Part shown: positions 55,679-63,861 of the stretch, piece by piece | Numbering within the stretch: position 1 is the stretch's first letter | How the letters are laid out: every line of letters starts with the position of its first letter | Translations under genes and position numbers: made by a program | NCBI RefSeq assembly: GCF_004322755.1 | Contig: NZ_CP036401.1 | Span: 1,240,001 to 1,304,000 of the forward strand | Origin: Pseudoduganella albidiflava | GTDB taxonomy: Bacteria; Pseudomonadota; Gammaproteobacteria; Burkholderiales; Burkholderiaceae_D | Direction: 5' to 3' | Length of the DNA: 64,000 nucleotides | The notes under the pieces: model-generated | Told to the model about the DNA's origin: nothing | What the model saw: only the letters and a program-made list of their open reading frames with translations | The model's database searches: none

Positions 55679-55815
55679 TGGCGAAAAGTATACCAGCGGC
55701 CCCGCGGCGCGCCGGGGCCGGCCGTCCCGCGCATGCCGCAATCCGTCCCACGCGGCTCGGCGGCGCGGGCAGGGCGCGGCACAATCGGCGACCCGATCAT
55801 GAAGGAGACTTTGCA

Positions 55816-56733
55816 TTGAAAACGCTGCTTGCTTTGCTCACCCTGTGCTGGAGCTGCGCCGCCGCGTCGGCCACCCCATCCGCCCCATCCGCCCCATCCA
55901 TCCCCTACACGCTCGATAACACCGAGGTGCGCGACGTGCATGCCACCGCGCTCAAGCGCGACTACCAGGTGTTCGTGGCGCTGCCGGACTCGTATCGCAC
56001 CTCGACCCGGCGCTATCCGGTCGTCTTCGTCGTCGATGCCAACTACGCCTTCCCGGTCGCGCGCAATATCGCCTCGCGATTGCACAGGCATGCGGGCATG
56101 GAGGAGGCGATCGTGGTCGGGCTGTCGTATGCGCAGGGCGACTCGGGCTCGTACAGCCGCGGCCGCGATTACACGCCGAGCGTGCCGCGCGCCAGCGCCA
56201 CCCGCTACCACTCCGACATGCCGGGCCGGGCCCCCGCATTCGGCGAGGCGGCCGCCTACGCCCGCTTCATCGCCAGCGACGTCTTCCCGCTGATCGCGGC
56301 GGGCTACCGGGCCGACATGGGCCGCAAGATCTTCGTCGGCCACTCCTACGGCGGCCTGCTGGGATTGCAGGTGCTGCTGACGAATCCGCGCACCTTCGAG
56401 CACTACATCCTCGGCAGCCCGTCGCTGTGGTTCGACCGCGGCGTGATGTTCGACCGCGAGCAGGCCTACGCCGCCGCGCACAAGGAGATGCCGGCCTCGG
56501 TCTTCTTCGGCATCGGCGCCCGAGAAACGCTGGCGCCCGGCAAGACGCGCTCGCGCAGCAAGGAGCAGGCCGACATGGTCGCCGACCTGCGCGAGTTCCA
56601 GGCCTCGCTCGCCGCGCACCGCTACCGCGGCCTGTCCACCACCGTGAAAGTGTTCGCCGACGAAGACCACGCCAGCGTCTTCCCGCTGGTCTTCACCCAT
56701 GGGCTGCGTGCCTACCTGAAATCGACGAAATAG
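55816..56733 (+). CDS. Secreted esterase (putative esterase, alpha/beta-hydrolase fold)
   Basis: A 305-residue protein of the esterase D / ferric-enterobactin esterase-like family (Pfam PF00756 type). It has a signal peptide (KTLLALLTLCWSCAAASA), the RRYPVVFVVDANYAFPVA strand, the nucleophile motif GHSYGG and a catalytic His in EDHASVF. The TTG start with GAAGGAG 8 bases upstream is preferred. It is divergent from the histidine kinase with overlapping upstream regions. Trilactone siderophores or acyl esters are possible substrates. Confidence 0.85.
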   Translation: MKTLLALLTLCWSCAAASATPSAPSAPSIPYTLDNTEVRDVHATALKRDYQVFVALPDSYRTSTRRYPVVFVVDANYAFPVARNIASRLHRHAGMEEAIVVGLSYAQGDSGSYSRGRDYTPSVPRASATRYHSDMPGRAPAFGEAAAYARFIASDVFPLIAAGYRADMGRKIFVGHSYGGLLGLQVLLTNPRTFEHYILGSPSLWFDRGVMFDREQAYAAAHKEMPASVFFGIGARETLAPGKTRSRSKEQADMVADLREFQASLAAHRYRGLSTTVKVFADEDHASVFPLVFTHGLRAYLKSTK

Positions 56734-56910
56734 TTGCCAAAAACCGGGGGCGTAGCCGGGGTTTCTAGGAGCATCGCTCCTTGCCGGCGTAGCGGTAATG
56801 CCATGCATGGCATTACTCCTTCCTGTCCCCGATTCTTGGAAAAATTTCCTTCCGTCACTAAAATGGCCGGAGTTGCCAAAAACCGGGGTCTGACCCCGGT
56901 TTCAAGAAAC
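56733..56910. repeat. Composite palindromic repeat region (copy 9 plus interrupted halves)
   Basis: An intact core GGGGTCTGACCCC lies at 56885-56897. An identical left half TTGCCAAAAACCGGGG also occurs at about 56734-56749, and a right half CTGTCCCCGATTC at 56823-56835. Between those halves are an AGGAGC/GCTCCT hairpin and a 22-nt perfect palindrome (56795-56816, GTAATGCC / GGCATTAC around CATGCA). It looks like a repeat interrupted by another hairpin element. Confidence 0.75.
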
Positions 56911-56922
56911 ATTGCGGGCAGT

Positions 56923-56954
56923 AAAAAGCCCCGCCGGCTTGCGCGGGCGGGGCT
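56923..56954 (-). terminator. Terminator after phoH
   Basis: Minus-strand stem of 9 bp (AGCCCCGCC/GGCGGGGCT on plus, 56927-56935 with 56946-56954) followed by a T run (plus AAAAA 56923-56927). Confidence 0.85.
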
Positions 56955-56971
56955 GGATGGAGCGGGAGTGC

Positions 56972-58870
56972 TTACAGCACGTCGCTCGCGTGGTCGGCCA
57001 GGCGCGAGCGTTCACCGCGCGCCAGCGTGACGTGGCCACTGTGGGCCCAGCCCTTGAAGCGGTCGACTACGTAGGTCAGGCCGCTCGAGCCTTCCGTCAG
57101 GTACGGCGTATCGATCTGCGCGATATTGCCGAGGCAGAGGATCTTCGTGCCCGGGCCGGCGCGCGTCACCAGCGTCTTGATCTGCTTCGGCGTCAGGTTC
57201 TGCGCCTCGTCGATGATCAGGAACTTGTTGACGAACGTGCGGCCGCGCATGAAGTTCAGCGACTTGATCTTGATGCGCGAACGGATCAGGTCCTGGGTGG
57301 CCGCGCGGCCCCATTCGCCGGCGTCGTTGTCGGACTTGTTCAGCACTTCGAGGTTGTCGTCGAACGCACCCATCCACGGCCCCATCTTTTCTTCCTCGGT
57401 ACCCGGCAGGAAGCCGATGTCCTCGCCCACCGGCACGGTGACACGGGTGACGATGATCTCGTTGTACAGCTTCGTCTCCAGCACCTGGGCCAGGCCGGAA
57501 GCCAGCGCCAGCAGGGTTTTACCGGTACCGGCCTGGCCCAGCAGCGTGACGAAGTCGCATTCCGGATCCATCAGCAGGTTCAGCGCGAAGTTCTGCTCGC
57601 GGTTGCGCGCGGTGACGCCCCACACGTTATTCTTGTTGTGCGAGTAGTCGCGCAGCACGCGGATCACGGCCGTCTTGCCGTTCAGCTGCTTGACCTGGCC
57701 GTAGAACGACGCTTCGCCATTGTTCGGCTCCAGGTACACGAACTGGTTCACCAGCAGCGATGGCACGAACGGCCCGGTCACGCGGTAGAACGTGGTGCTG
57801 TAGCCATTCTTGTTTTCCTGCCACGACTCCATGTCCTTGCCGTGCTTGTTCCAGAAGTCGTCCGGCAGCTGCACGATGCCGGAGTACAGCAGGTCGGTAT
57901 CTTCCAGCACGTGGTCGTTGAAGTAATCCTCGGCAGGCAGGCCCAGCGCGCGCGCCTTGATGCGCATGTTGATGTCCTTCGACACCAGCACCACGGCGCG
58001 GCCTTCCTGGTCCGCTTCCAGCGAGCGGACGACGGCCAGGATCTGGTTGTCCGCCTTCCCTTGCGGCAGGCCTTCCGGCAGGTCGGCGATCTGCAGGCGG
58101 GTCTGGAAGAACAGGCGGCCCTTGGCATCCTTGTTGCCCAGCTTGGACAGGGGGATGCCCTGTTCGATCGCATCGTCATCCGTGTTGGCGACGAGCGCAT
58201 CGAGCGTGCGCGAGACCTGGCGCGCGTTGCGGGCGACCTCGGACATGCCCTTCTTGTGGTTGTCCAGTTCTTCCAGCGTCATCATCGGCAGGTACACATC
58301 GTGTTCCTCGAAGCGGAACAGCGATGTCGGGTCATGCATCAGCACGTTGGTGTCGAGCACGAACAGCTTGGTGCCGCCGATCTGGTCGGCATGGCGGCTG
58401 GTCGACGACTTGATCGTCACCTCGACCGGCTTGTGCTTGGCCGGATGCGGTGCCTCGGCCTTGATCGGCGTGACCTTCGCGCGCGGTGCCTTGGCCGTTG
58501 CCGGCGCGGCTTCGGCGGCTACCGGCGCAGCAGCGGGGGCAGGGGCGGCGGCGACCGGCGCCGGGTAGTTCACCTTGGCCGGGGCGGGCGGCGCCACGGC
58601 GGGTGTTTCGGCCGCGGTCTTCGCGGCACCCTTGCGGGCGGTCTTCTTCGCCACCGGCGGCAGCGGCTCGGCCAGCACGGTCGGCGTCACGACATCGAGC
58701 ACAGGAATCGATTGCTCGCTGCGCTCGGAAGCGGACTTGCCGCGCGCGGATTTCTTCTTCGGCACTTCGTCATGTTCGGGGAACGGTACCGGGTTGGCGC
58801 CGCTCGCCTTCGGGTAATCTTTTGCCAGCAGCAGGGTGGCCGGCTTGGTGGGCAATTTTGGCAGTGGCAT
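56972..58870 (-). CDS. PIN-PhoH (PhoH2-type) RNA helicase/nuclease
   Basis: A 632-residue fusion of a PIN RNase-like domain (about 167-310: FVLDTNVLMHDP, LEELDNHKKG, VLVSKDINMRIKA, with conserved acidic residues) and a PhoH ATPase domain (about 380-632: GQAGTGKTLLALASGLAQV Walker A, FLIIDEAQNLTP Walker B). PhoH2-like proteins are toxin-related RNA-unwinding/RNase enzymes. An unusual N-terminal extension of about 165 residues is rich in Lys/Ala/Pro and probably disordered. The family is commonly chromosomal and not part of a toxin-antitoxin pair here. Confidence 0.9.
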   Translation of the reverse strand: MPLPKLPTKPATLLLAKDYPKASGANPVPFPEHDEVPKKKSARGKSASERSEQSIPVLDVVTPTVLAEPLPPVAKKTARKGAAKTAAETPAVAPPAPAKVNYPAPVAAAPAPAAAPVAAEAAPATAKAPRAKVTPIKAEAPHPAKHKPVEVTIKSSTSRHADQIGGTKLFVLDTNVLMHDPTSLFRFEEHDVYLPMMTLEELDNHKKGMSEVARNARQVSRTLDALVANTDDDAIEQGIPLSKLGNKDAKGRLFFQTRLQIADLPEGLPQGKADNQILAVVRSLEADQEGRAVVLVSKDINMRIKARALGLPAEDYFNDHVLEDTDLLYSGIVQLPDDFWNKHGKDMESWQENKNGYSTTFYRVTGPFVPSLLVNQFVYLEPNNGEASFYGQVKQLNGKTAVIRVLRDYSHNKNNVWGVTARNREQNFALNLLMDPECDFVTLLGQAGTGKTLLALASGLAQVLETKLYNEIIVTRVTVPVGEDIGFLPGTEEEKMGPWMGAFDDNLEVLNKSDNDAGEWGRAATQDLIRSRIKIKSLNFMRGRTFVNKFLIIDEAQNLTPKQIKTLVTRAGPGTKILCLGNIAQIDTPYLTEGSSGLTYVVDRFKGWAHSGHVTLARGERSRLADHASDVL

Positions 58871-59083
58871 CAGGATCTCGTCTTAAAAAATGTCCCGCGC
58901 GGCCGGATGGGCCACGCAGACAGGTCGATGGGGAATACAGGGGATGCCAAGAGGGCAGCAGGGTGCCCGGATAGCGGAACCACCGGAGTGGTTACAACAA
59001 GGAGAGGAGAACGCTGTCGACTCAAAATCTGGCTGCACGTACTACGGTTAGGGTTAACCGGAATGTGCGCGCCGCACTCGATG
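58871..59083. other. Spacer upstream of phoH
   Basis: About 210 bases with no gene. It holds a small hairpin CGGTTA-GGGT-TAACCG (59045-59060). The ATG of phoH has only a weak ribosome binding site (GAGATCCTG). Confidence 0.45.
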
Positions 59084-59220
59084 CCTGGTTCAGGACCTGG
59101 TCCGAAACCTGGTTCAAGAACTGGTCCAAGAACTGGTTCGAAACCTGGTTCGGGACCTGCTTCGATCCCGGGTTTGCTACCGAGCTTGGTGCCGGGCTTG
59201 ATGCCGGGCTTGTAACCGAG
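59084..59220. repeat. 12-bp tandem repeat, 11 copies
   Basis: Units of the type CCTGGTTCAAGA drift to CCGGGCTTGATG across 137 bases. It begins right after the bcp stop codon (in bcp's direction). Both strands translate in some frame to Pro-Gly-rich repeats, but no start or gene context supports coding. Confidence 0.88.
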
Positions 59221-59228
59221 TCCGATAC

Positions 59229-59747
59229 TTAGCCCCGGCGCGCTACAAATTCCAGCACTTCATCGACGTGACCGGGTACCTTCACGCCACGCCATTCTTT
59301 CACCAACCTGCCTTGGGCGTCAATGACAAACGTACTGCGCTCGACCCCCCGGACTTCCTTGCCGTACATCTTCTTCTGCTTCATCACGCCGAAGGCCTGG
59401 CAGACCGCTTCCTCGGGATCGGAAATCAGTTCGAACGGCAGTCCCAGCTTGGCCTTGAAGCTTTCGTGCGAGCGCAGCGAATCGCGGCTGATGCCATAGA
59501 TTTCCACCCCGGCCGCCGTGAACTGTTCATGCAGGTCGCGGAACGCCATGTTCTCCGTGGTGCAGCCGGGCGTATTGTCCTTCGGGTAGAAGAACAGCAC
59601 GGTGGCGCGAGCGGGACGCCCGGACAGCGTGAACGTCTGGCCGCTCGTCATCGCGGCGCTGAAATTGGGCAAGGATGCGTCGGGAAGTGACGCGGCGAGC
59701 GCTACGGCCACCACGGGGGCATCGGTTTGTTCGGGGCTATCGGCCAC
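59229..59747 (-). CDS. bcp: Bcp/PrxQ-type peroxiredoxin
   Basis: A 172-residue thiol peroxidase with the peroxidatic motif YPKDNTPGCTTENMAF. The resolving Cys that normally sits five residues later (PGCTxxxC) is replaced by Met, and no Cys is at the alternative alpha-3 position; the only other Cys is in EEAVCQAFGV, 54 residues away. It could be a 1-Cys type. It starts with GTG after AGGAGAA, since no ATG is suitably placed. An Ala-rich leader of about 20 residues precedes the fold. Confidence 0.92.
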   Translation of the reverse strand: MADSPEQTDAPVVAVALAASLPDASLPNFSAAMTSGQTFTLSGRPARATVLFFYPKDNTPGCTTENMAFRDLHEQFTAAGVEIYGISRDSLRSHESFKAKLGLPFELISDPEEAVCQAFGVMKQKKMYGKEVRGVERSTFVIDAQGRLVKEWRGVKVPGHVDEVLEFVARRG

Positions 59748-59863
59748 GCTGGTTCTCCTGGAAGCATTGGTATGCACCGGCGACGCGGGCGTCGGGCGAT
59801 GCAGCTTTGATATGGCGGCGCCATACGGTAAATCAAGGGATGGCCCGATGCCGGGCCGGGTCC

Positions 59864-60250
59864 TTACCGGGGCGCGTCTTTCTCGATGATGAGGGCCAGC
59901 AGCGCCTTGCGCCCTTCGCCCATCAGGATGTTGTAGGTGCGGCAGGCCGCGTTGGTGTCCATGCACTCGACGCCGATCTGCTTCGAGGTCAGCGGCGCCG
60001 ACAGGCGCGGGTGCACGAAACGCTGCCGTTCGCCGGTGCCGAGGATCACCACGTCCGGCCCTTCGGCCAGCAATTGCTCGAAATGCGCCACGGTCAGGTC
60101 CTCGAAGCGCGCCACCGGCCATGGCTGGGGCGCCTTTTCAGGCAGCACGAGCAGGCTGTAGTCGAACGGCTGGGCATTGATTTCCACGCCGCCGGCGAAA
60201 TAACCGGTGACGGTCTGGTATTGCTGGGTGTTGCTGGAATGGAGCTTCAT
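59864..60250 (-). CDS. Mth938-like domain protein (DUF498)
   Basis: A 128-residue single-domain protein of the Mth938/DUF498 family (related to mitochondrial complex I assembly factor NDUFAF3). It has SKQIGVECMDTNAACRTYNILMGEGRKALLALII and the strand PDVVILGTGERQRFV. Its bacterial role is unknown. The ATG at 60250 gives the family N-terminus; an open extension to 60319 is likely leader. Confidence 0.85.
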   Translation of the reverse strand: MKLHSSNTQQYQTVTGYFAGGVEINAQPFDYSLLVLPEKAPQPWPVARFEDLTVAHFEQLLAEGPDVVILGTGERQRFVHPRLSAPLTSKQIGVECMDTNAACRTYNILMGEGRKALLALIIEKDAPR

Positions 60251-60423
60251 GGGACTCGCCGCTTCATGTTCATCTGGATTCGCGAAAGAGACGCTATTGT
60301 AACGTTTTGCCATCGCCATCGGCCCGGCGCGGTTGCCTAATCGAACTTTATTCGGCAGAATGGGTCATTTTCGCAATGCAGCATTGGTATTTCGCGCTGC
60401 GTGCAACACTCGCGTTTCCGGGG

Positions 60424-61659
60424 ATGATTTTGCGACCGATTCAGAAATCGAACAAGCTGGCAGAAGTCTGCTATGAGATCCGTGGTCCCGTGCCGGAGAA
60501 GGCCCGGCAGATGGAGGAAGAAGGCCACAAGATCACCAAGCTCAACATTGGCAACCTGGCCGTGTTCGGCTTCGATCCGCCCGACGAGATCGTGCAGGAC
60601 ATGAAGATCCAGCTGCCGAACGCGGCCGGCTACACGGACTCGAAAGGCATGTTCGCCCCGCGCAAGGCGGTGGTCCACTACACGCAGGGCAAGAACATCG
60701 CCGGCGTGACGATCGACGACGTCTACCTGGGCAATGGCGCCTCCGAGCTGATCGTGATGTCGATGAACGCACTGCTCAACAACGGCGACGAAGTGCTGGT
60801 GCCGGCGCCCGATTATCCGCTGTGGACCGCCGCCGTGAGCCTGTCCGGCGGCCGCCCGGTGCACTATATCTGCGACGAGCAGCAGGACTGGTTCCCGGAC
60901 ATCGACGATATCCGCAAGAAGATCACGCCGAACACGCGCGCGATCGTCGTCATCAACCCGAACAACCCCACCGGCGCGCTGTACCCGGACGAGGTACTGC
61001 TGCAGATCATCGAGCTGGCGCGCCAGCACCAGCTGATCATCTACGCCGATGAAATCTACGACAAGGTCCTGTACGACGGCGCCCGCCACACGTCGATCGC
61101 CTCGCTGTGCGAAGACGTGCTGTGCGTGACCTTCAACGGTTTGTCGAAAAACTACCGCGCCTGCGGCTACCGGGCCGGCTGGATGGTCGTCTCGGGCGAA
61201 AAGCGGCATGCCAGGGATTACATCGAGGGGCTGAACATGCTGGCCTCGATGCGCCTGTGCGCGAACGCACCGGGCCAGTTTGCGATCCAGACTGCGCTCG
61301 GCGGCTACCAGAGCATCCAGGACCTGGTCGGCCCCGGCGGGCGCCTGCTCAAGCAGCGCGACCTGGCCTACCAGCTGCTGACCGATATCCCCGGCGTCAG
61401 CGTGGTGAAACCCAAGGCGGCGCTGTACATGTTCCCACGCCTCGATCCGAAGATCTACCCGATCGCGGACGACCAGCAGTTCGCCTACGACCTGCTGGCC
61501 GAGACCAAGGTGCTGATCGTGCAGGGCACCGGCTTCAACTGGATCGCGCCGGACCACTTCCGCGTCGTGTTCCTGCCGAATACTGACGACATGACGGAAG
61601 CGTTCGGGCGCATCGCGCGCTTCCTCGAAGGCTACCGCCGCAAGCACGGGCATGGCTGA
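60424..61659 (+). CDS. alaA: Alanine transaminase / aspartate-family PLP aminotransferase
   Basis: A 411-residue class I aminotransferase. It has LNIGNLAVFGFDPPDEIV, YTDSKGMFAPRKAVVHY, INPNNPTGALYPDEVL, the PLP lysine in FNGLSKNYRACGYRAGW, and LVIQGTGFNW near the C-terminus as KVLIVQGTGFNW. It fits AlaA (glutamate-pyruvate transaminase) best. The frame is open upstream, but the start at 60424 (MILRPIQKSNKLAEV) matches the family. It precedes hom in the same direction (77-base gap), a frequent arrangement in beta-proteobacteria. Confidence 0.92.
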   Translation: MILRPIQKSNKLAEVCYEIRGPVPEKARQMEEEGHKITKLNIGNLAVFGFDPPDEIVQDMKIQLPNAAGYTDSKGMFAPRKAVVHYTQGKNIAGVTIDDVYLGNGASELIVMSMNALLNNGDEVLVPAPDYPLWTAAVSLSGGRPVHYICDEQQDWFPDIDDIRKKITPNTRAIVVINPNNPTGALYPDEVLLQIIELARQHQLIIYADEIYDKVLYDGARHTSIASLCEDVLCVTFNGLSKNYRACGYRAGWMVVSGEKRHARDYIEGLNMLASMRLCANAPGQFAIQTALGGYQSIQDLVGPGGRLLKQRDLAYQLLTDIPGVSVVKPKAALYMFPRLDPKIYPIADDQQFAYDLLAETKVLIVQGTGFNWIAPDHFRVVFLPNTDDMTEAFGRIARFLEGYRRKHGHG

Positions 61660-61736
61660 GCGAGACGACTGACGACATCGGCTGACCGATCAACCCGGCG
61701 CGCGGCGAACCGCGCGCCAGCAATGAAACTGGAAAC

Positions 61737-63059
61737 ATGAACTCGATCAAAGTAGGTTTGCTGGGCGTGGGCAATGTCGGAGGCGGTACCTTCGACGTCC
61801 TGAAGCGCAACCAGGAAGAGATCCGCCGCCGCGCCGGCCGCGGCATCGAAGTGGTGGCCGTGTCGGCCCGTAACCTGGAACGCGCCAGGACCCGTACCCA
61901 CGGCGAAGTGCGGGTGGTGGCCGATCCCTTCGAGATCGTCGACGATCCGTCGATCGACATCGTCGTCGAACTGATCGGCGGCTACGACACCGCCCGCGAG
62001 CTGGTCATGCGCGCCATCGCCAACGGCAAGCACGTGGTCACCGCCAACAAGGCGCTGCTGGCCGTGCACGGCAACGAAATCTTCAAGGCGGCCCAGGAAA
62101 AGGGCGTGATGGTGGCGTTCGAGGCGGCCGTCGCCGGCGGCATCCCCATCATCAAGGCGCTGCGCGAAGGCTTGACGGCCAACCGCGTGCAATGGCTGGC
62201 CGGCATCATCAACGGCACCACGAACTTCATCCTGTCCGAGATGCGCGACAAGGGCCTGGACTTCGACACGGTGTTGAAGGAAGCGCAGGCGCTGGGCTAC
62301 GCCGAAGCGGATCCCACCTTCGACATCGAAGGCGTGGACGCGGCGCACAAGGCTACCATCCTGTCGGCGATCGCGTTCGGCATCCCGGTGCAGTTCGCCA
62401 AGGCGCACGTGGAAGGCATCACCAAGCTGGAAGCCATCGACATCCGCTACGCCGAGGAGCTGGGCTACCGCATCAAGCTGCTGGGCATCGCCAAGCGCAC
62501 CCGCGTCGACGGGGCGGACGGCATCGAACTGCGCGTGCACCCCACGCTGATCCCGGCCAAGCGCCTGATCGCCAACGTGGAAGGCGCGATGAACGCCGTG
62601 CTGGTGCAGGGCGACGCGATCGGCGCCACGCTGTACTACGGCAAGGGCGCCGGCGCCGAGCCGACCGCGTCGGCCGTGATCGCCGACCTGGTCGACATCA
62701 CCCGCCTGGCCACCGCCGACCCGGAACACCGCGTGCCGCACCTGGCCTTCCAGCCGGACGAACTGGCCGATATCGCCATCCTGCCGATGGCCGAGATCAC
62801 CACCAGCTACTACCTGCGCATGCGCGTGGCCGACCAGCCGGGCGTGCTGGCCGACCTGACCCGCATCCTGGCCGACAGCGGCATCTCGATCGACGCGATG
62901 ATGCAGAAGGAGCCGGGTGAAGGCGAAGTCCAGGCCGACATCATCATGCTGACGCACCAGACGCAGGAAAAGAAAGTCCTGGCCGCCATCGCCCGCATGG
63001 AAGGCTTGCCGACCGTGCTGGGCAGCGTGACCAAGATCCGCCTCGAGAACCTGGCCTGA
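61737..63059 (+). CDS. hom: Homoserine dehydrogenase
   Basis: A 440-residue NAD(P)-dependent enzyme reducing aspartate semialdehyde to homoserine. The N-terminal GLLGVGNVGGG binds cofactor, KHVVTANKALLA and GTTNFILSEM (catalytic Lys/Asp region) mark the core, and a C-terminal ACT domain (about 350-440: MRVADQPGVLADLTRILAD) should give threonine feedback control. It has no aspartokinase fusion. thrC does not follow; a terminator ends the unit. Confidence 0.97.
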   Translation: MNSIKVGLLGVGNVGGGTFDVLKRNQEEIRRRAGRGIEVVAVSARNLERARTRTHGEVRVVADPFEIVDDPSIDIVVELIGGYDTARELVMRAIANGKHVVTANKALLAVHGNEIFKAAQEKGVMVAFEAAVAGGIPIIKALREGLTANRVQWLAGIINGTTNFILSEMRDKGLDFDTVLKEAQALGYAEADPTFDIEGVDAAHKATILSAIAFGIPVQFAKAHVEGITKLEAIDIRYAEELGYRIKLLGIAKRTRVDGADGIELRVHPTLIPAKRLIANVEGAMNAVLVQGDAIGATLYYGKGAGAEPTASAVIADLVDITRLATADPEHRVPHLAFQPDELADIAILPMAEITTSYYLRMRVADQPGVLADLTRILADSGISIDAMMQKEPGEGEVQADIIMLTHQTQEKKVLAAIARMEGLPTVLGSVTKIRLENLA

Positions 63060-63080
63060 TCCGGCTTCTCTTCCAGTAAA

Positions 63081-63106
63081 AAACGGCCTGCGGGCCGTTT
63101 TTTTTT
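63081..63106 (+). terminator. Terminator after hom
   Basis: Stem AAACGGCC/GGCCGTTT (63081-63088 with 63093-63100) with a TGCG loop and a T run. Confidence 0.9.
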
Positions 63107-63122
63107 ACTCTTGCCTTGGCGG

Positions 63123-63168
63123 AACATTTCCAAAAATCGGGGTCTGACCCCGGTTTTTGGAAATGTTT
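63123..63168. repeat. Palindromic repeat, near-complete copy (copy 10)
   Basis: The best-preserved member. Core GGGGTCTGACCCC (63139-63151) lies inside a near-perfect inverted repeat of about 46 bases with arms AACATTTCCAAAAATC and GGTTTTTGGAAATGTT. It sits between two terminators of opposite strand. Confidence 0.92.
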
Positions 63169-63177
63169 GGTAGAGGC

Positions 63178-63211
63178 AAAAAAAAGCGGGCGACACTTGC
63201 GTGCGCCCGCT
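63178..63211 (-). terminator. Terminator of the BON gene
   Basis: Minus-strand stem of 8 bp (plus AGCGGGCG 63185-63192 with CGCCCGCT 63204-63211) with an 11-base loop and a T run (plus A7 from 63178). Confidence 0.8.
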
Positions 63212-63319
63212 GGAAGGGGAGGTACTTCTGCTACTCTCAGATGCTACTTACTACCGGTACTACTACTCCATACAAGCCCCTGCTCCGGGGCCGAAAAATC
63301 GGTGATGCTCTCCTGGTGA

Positions 63320-63637
63320 TTACTTGGATGCGACGGTCAGTTCGCTCTTCACTTCCTTGACGCCTTCGACGGCCGAAGCAGCCTGGATGGCCTTGGTGCC
63401 TTCGTCGGTGCTCGGCACGGAGCCGGTCAGCGTCACTACGCCCTGGTTGGCGGAAACACCGATCTGTTTCTGGTCAGCCAGCGCAGCCTTGACTTTCGAG
63501 GTCAGCGCAGAGTCGCCGGCAGCAGCGGCGGCTCCTGCCATGGCGGCATCCTGTTGCGGCTCGGCGGCAAAGGCGGCGGAACCGAAAGACAGGGAAGCGG
63601 CAGCCAGCAGGGAGGCGATCAGTTTGGTGTTCGTCAT
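63320..63637 (-). CDS. BON-domain periplasmic protein (OsmY-like)
   Basis: A 105-residue secreted protein with a signal peptide (about 1-24, ending AAFAAEP), an Ala-rich linker, and one BON domain (about 45-105: SALTSKVKAALADQKQIGV, VTLTGSVPSTDEGTKAIQ, VEGVKEVKSELTV). BON proteins such as OsmY are periplasmic envelope-stress proteins. The ribosome binding site GGAGA is 7 bases from ATG. It is preceded by a consensus sigma-54 promoter and two TGTC-N10-GACA dyads. Confidence 0.9.
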   Translation of the reverse strand: MTNTKLIASLLAAASLSFGSAAFAAEPQQDAAMAGAAAAAGDSALTSKVKAALADQKQIGVSANQGVVTLTGSVPSTDEGTKAIQAASAVEGVKEVKSELTVASK

Positions 63638-63691
63638 GGTATGAATCTCCATCGTAGTTTAAGGAACGCCGTGTGACGTTGCGCTACTACT

Positions 63692-63707
63692 TGCAAGCGC
63701 CGTGCCA
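63692..63707 (-). promoter_or_regulatory. Sigma-54 (-24/-12) promoter of the BON gene
   Basis: On the minus strand TGGCACG-N4-TTGCA (plus 63692-63707) matches the sigma-54 consensus (YTGGCACGrNNNTTGCW) at every conserved position. The start of transcription would be about 45 bases before the ATG. It has no competing sigma-70 promoter that I recognised. Confidence 0.85.
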
Positions 63708-63801
63708 GCTCAAAAAAATCGAGCAGAATCAAGGGCTTGGAGATTCAGGCAAGGTTATCTTGCCGACAAGAATTACAATTCGAGACAATTCGGGGCCGTT
63801 T

Positions 63802-63819
63802 TGTCGTGAAACGGCGACA
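63802..63819 (-). promoter_or_regulatory. Putative GlrR activator site 1
   Basis: TGTC-N10-GACA, exactly the consensus reported for GlrR in enterobacteria, about 120-140 bases upstream of the predicted sigma-54 start of transcription. Confidence 0.65.
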
Positions 63820-63861
63820 GGGCCCCGGTACAGCTAAGCCAACTATTTGATTCTTATGGGA

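Noticed and set aside
56972..58870. Toxin-antitoxin operon for the PIN-PhoH protein
   Set aside because: No small antitoxin gene precedes it; the upstream sequence is a repeat and the separate bcp gene.
59035..59220. Pro-Gly repeat peptide encoded by the 12-bp minisatellite
   Set aside because: The frame is open only because the period is a multiple of three; there is no start site, signal or neighbouring gene support.
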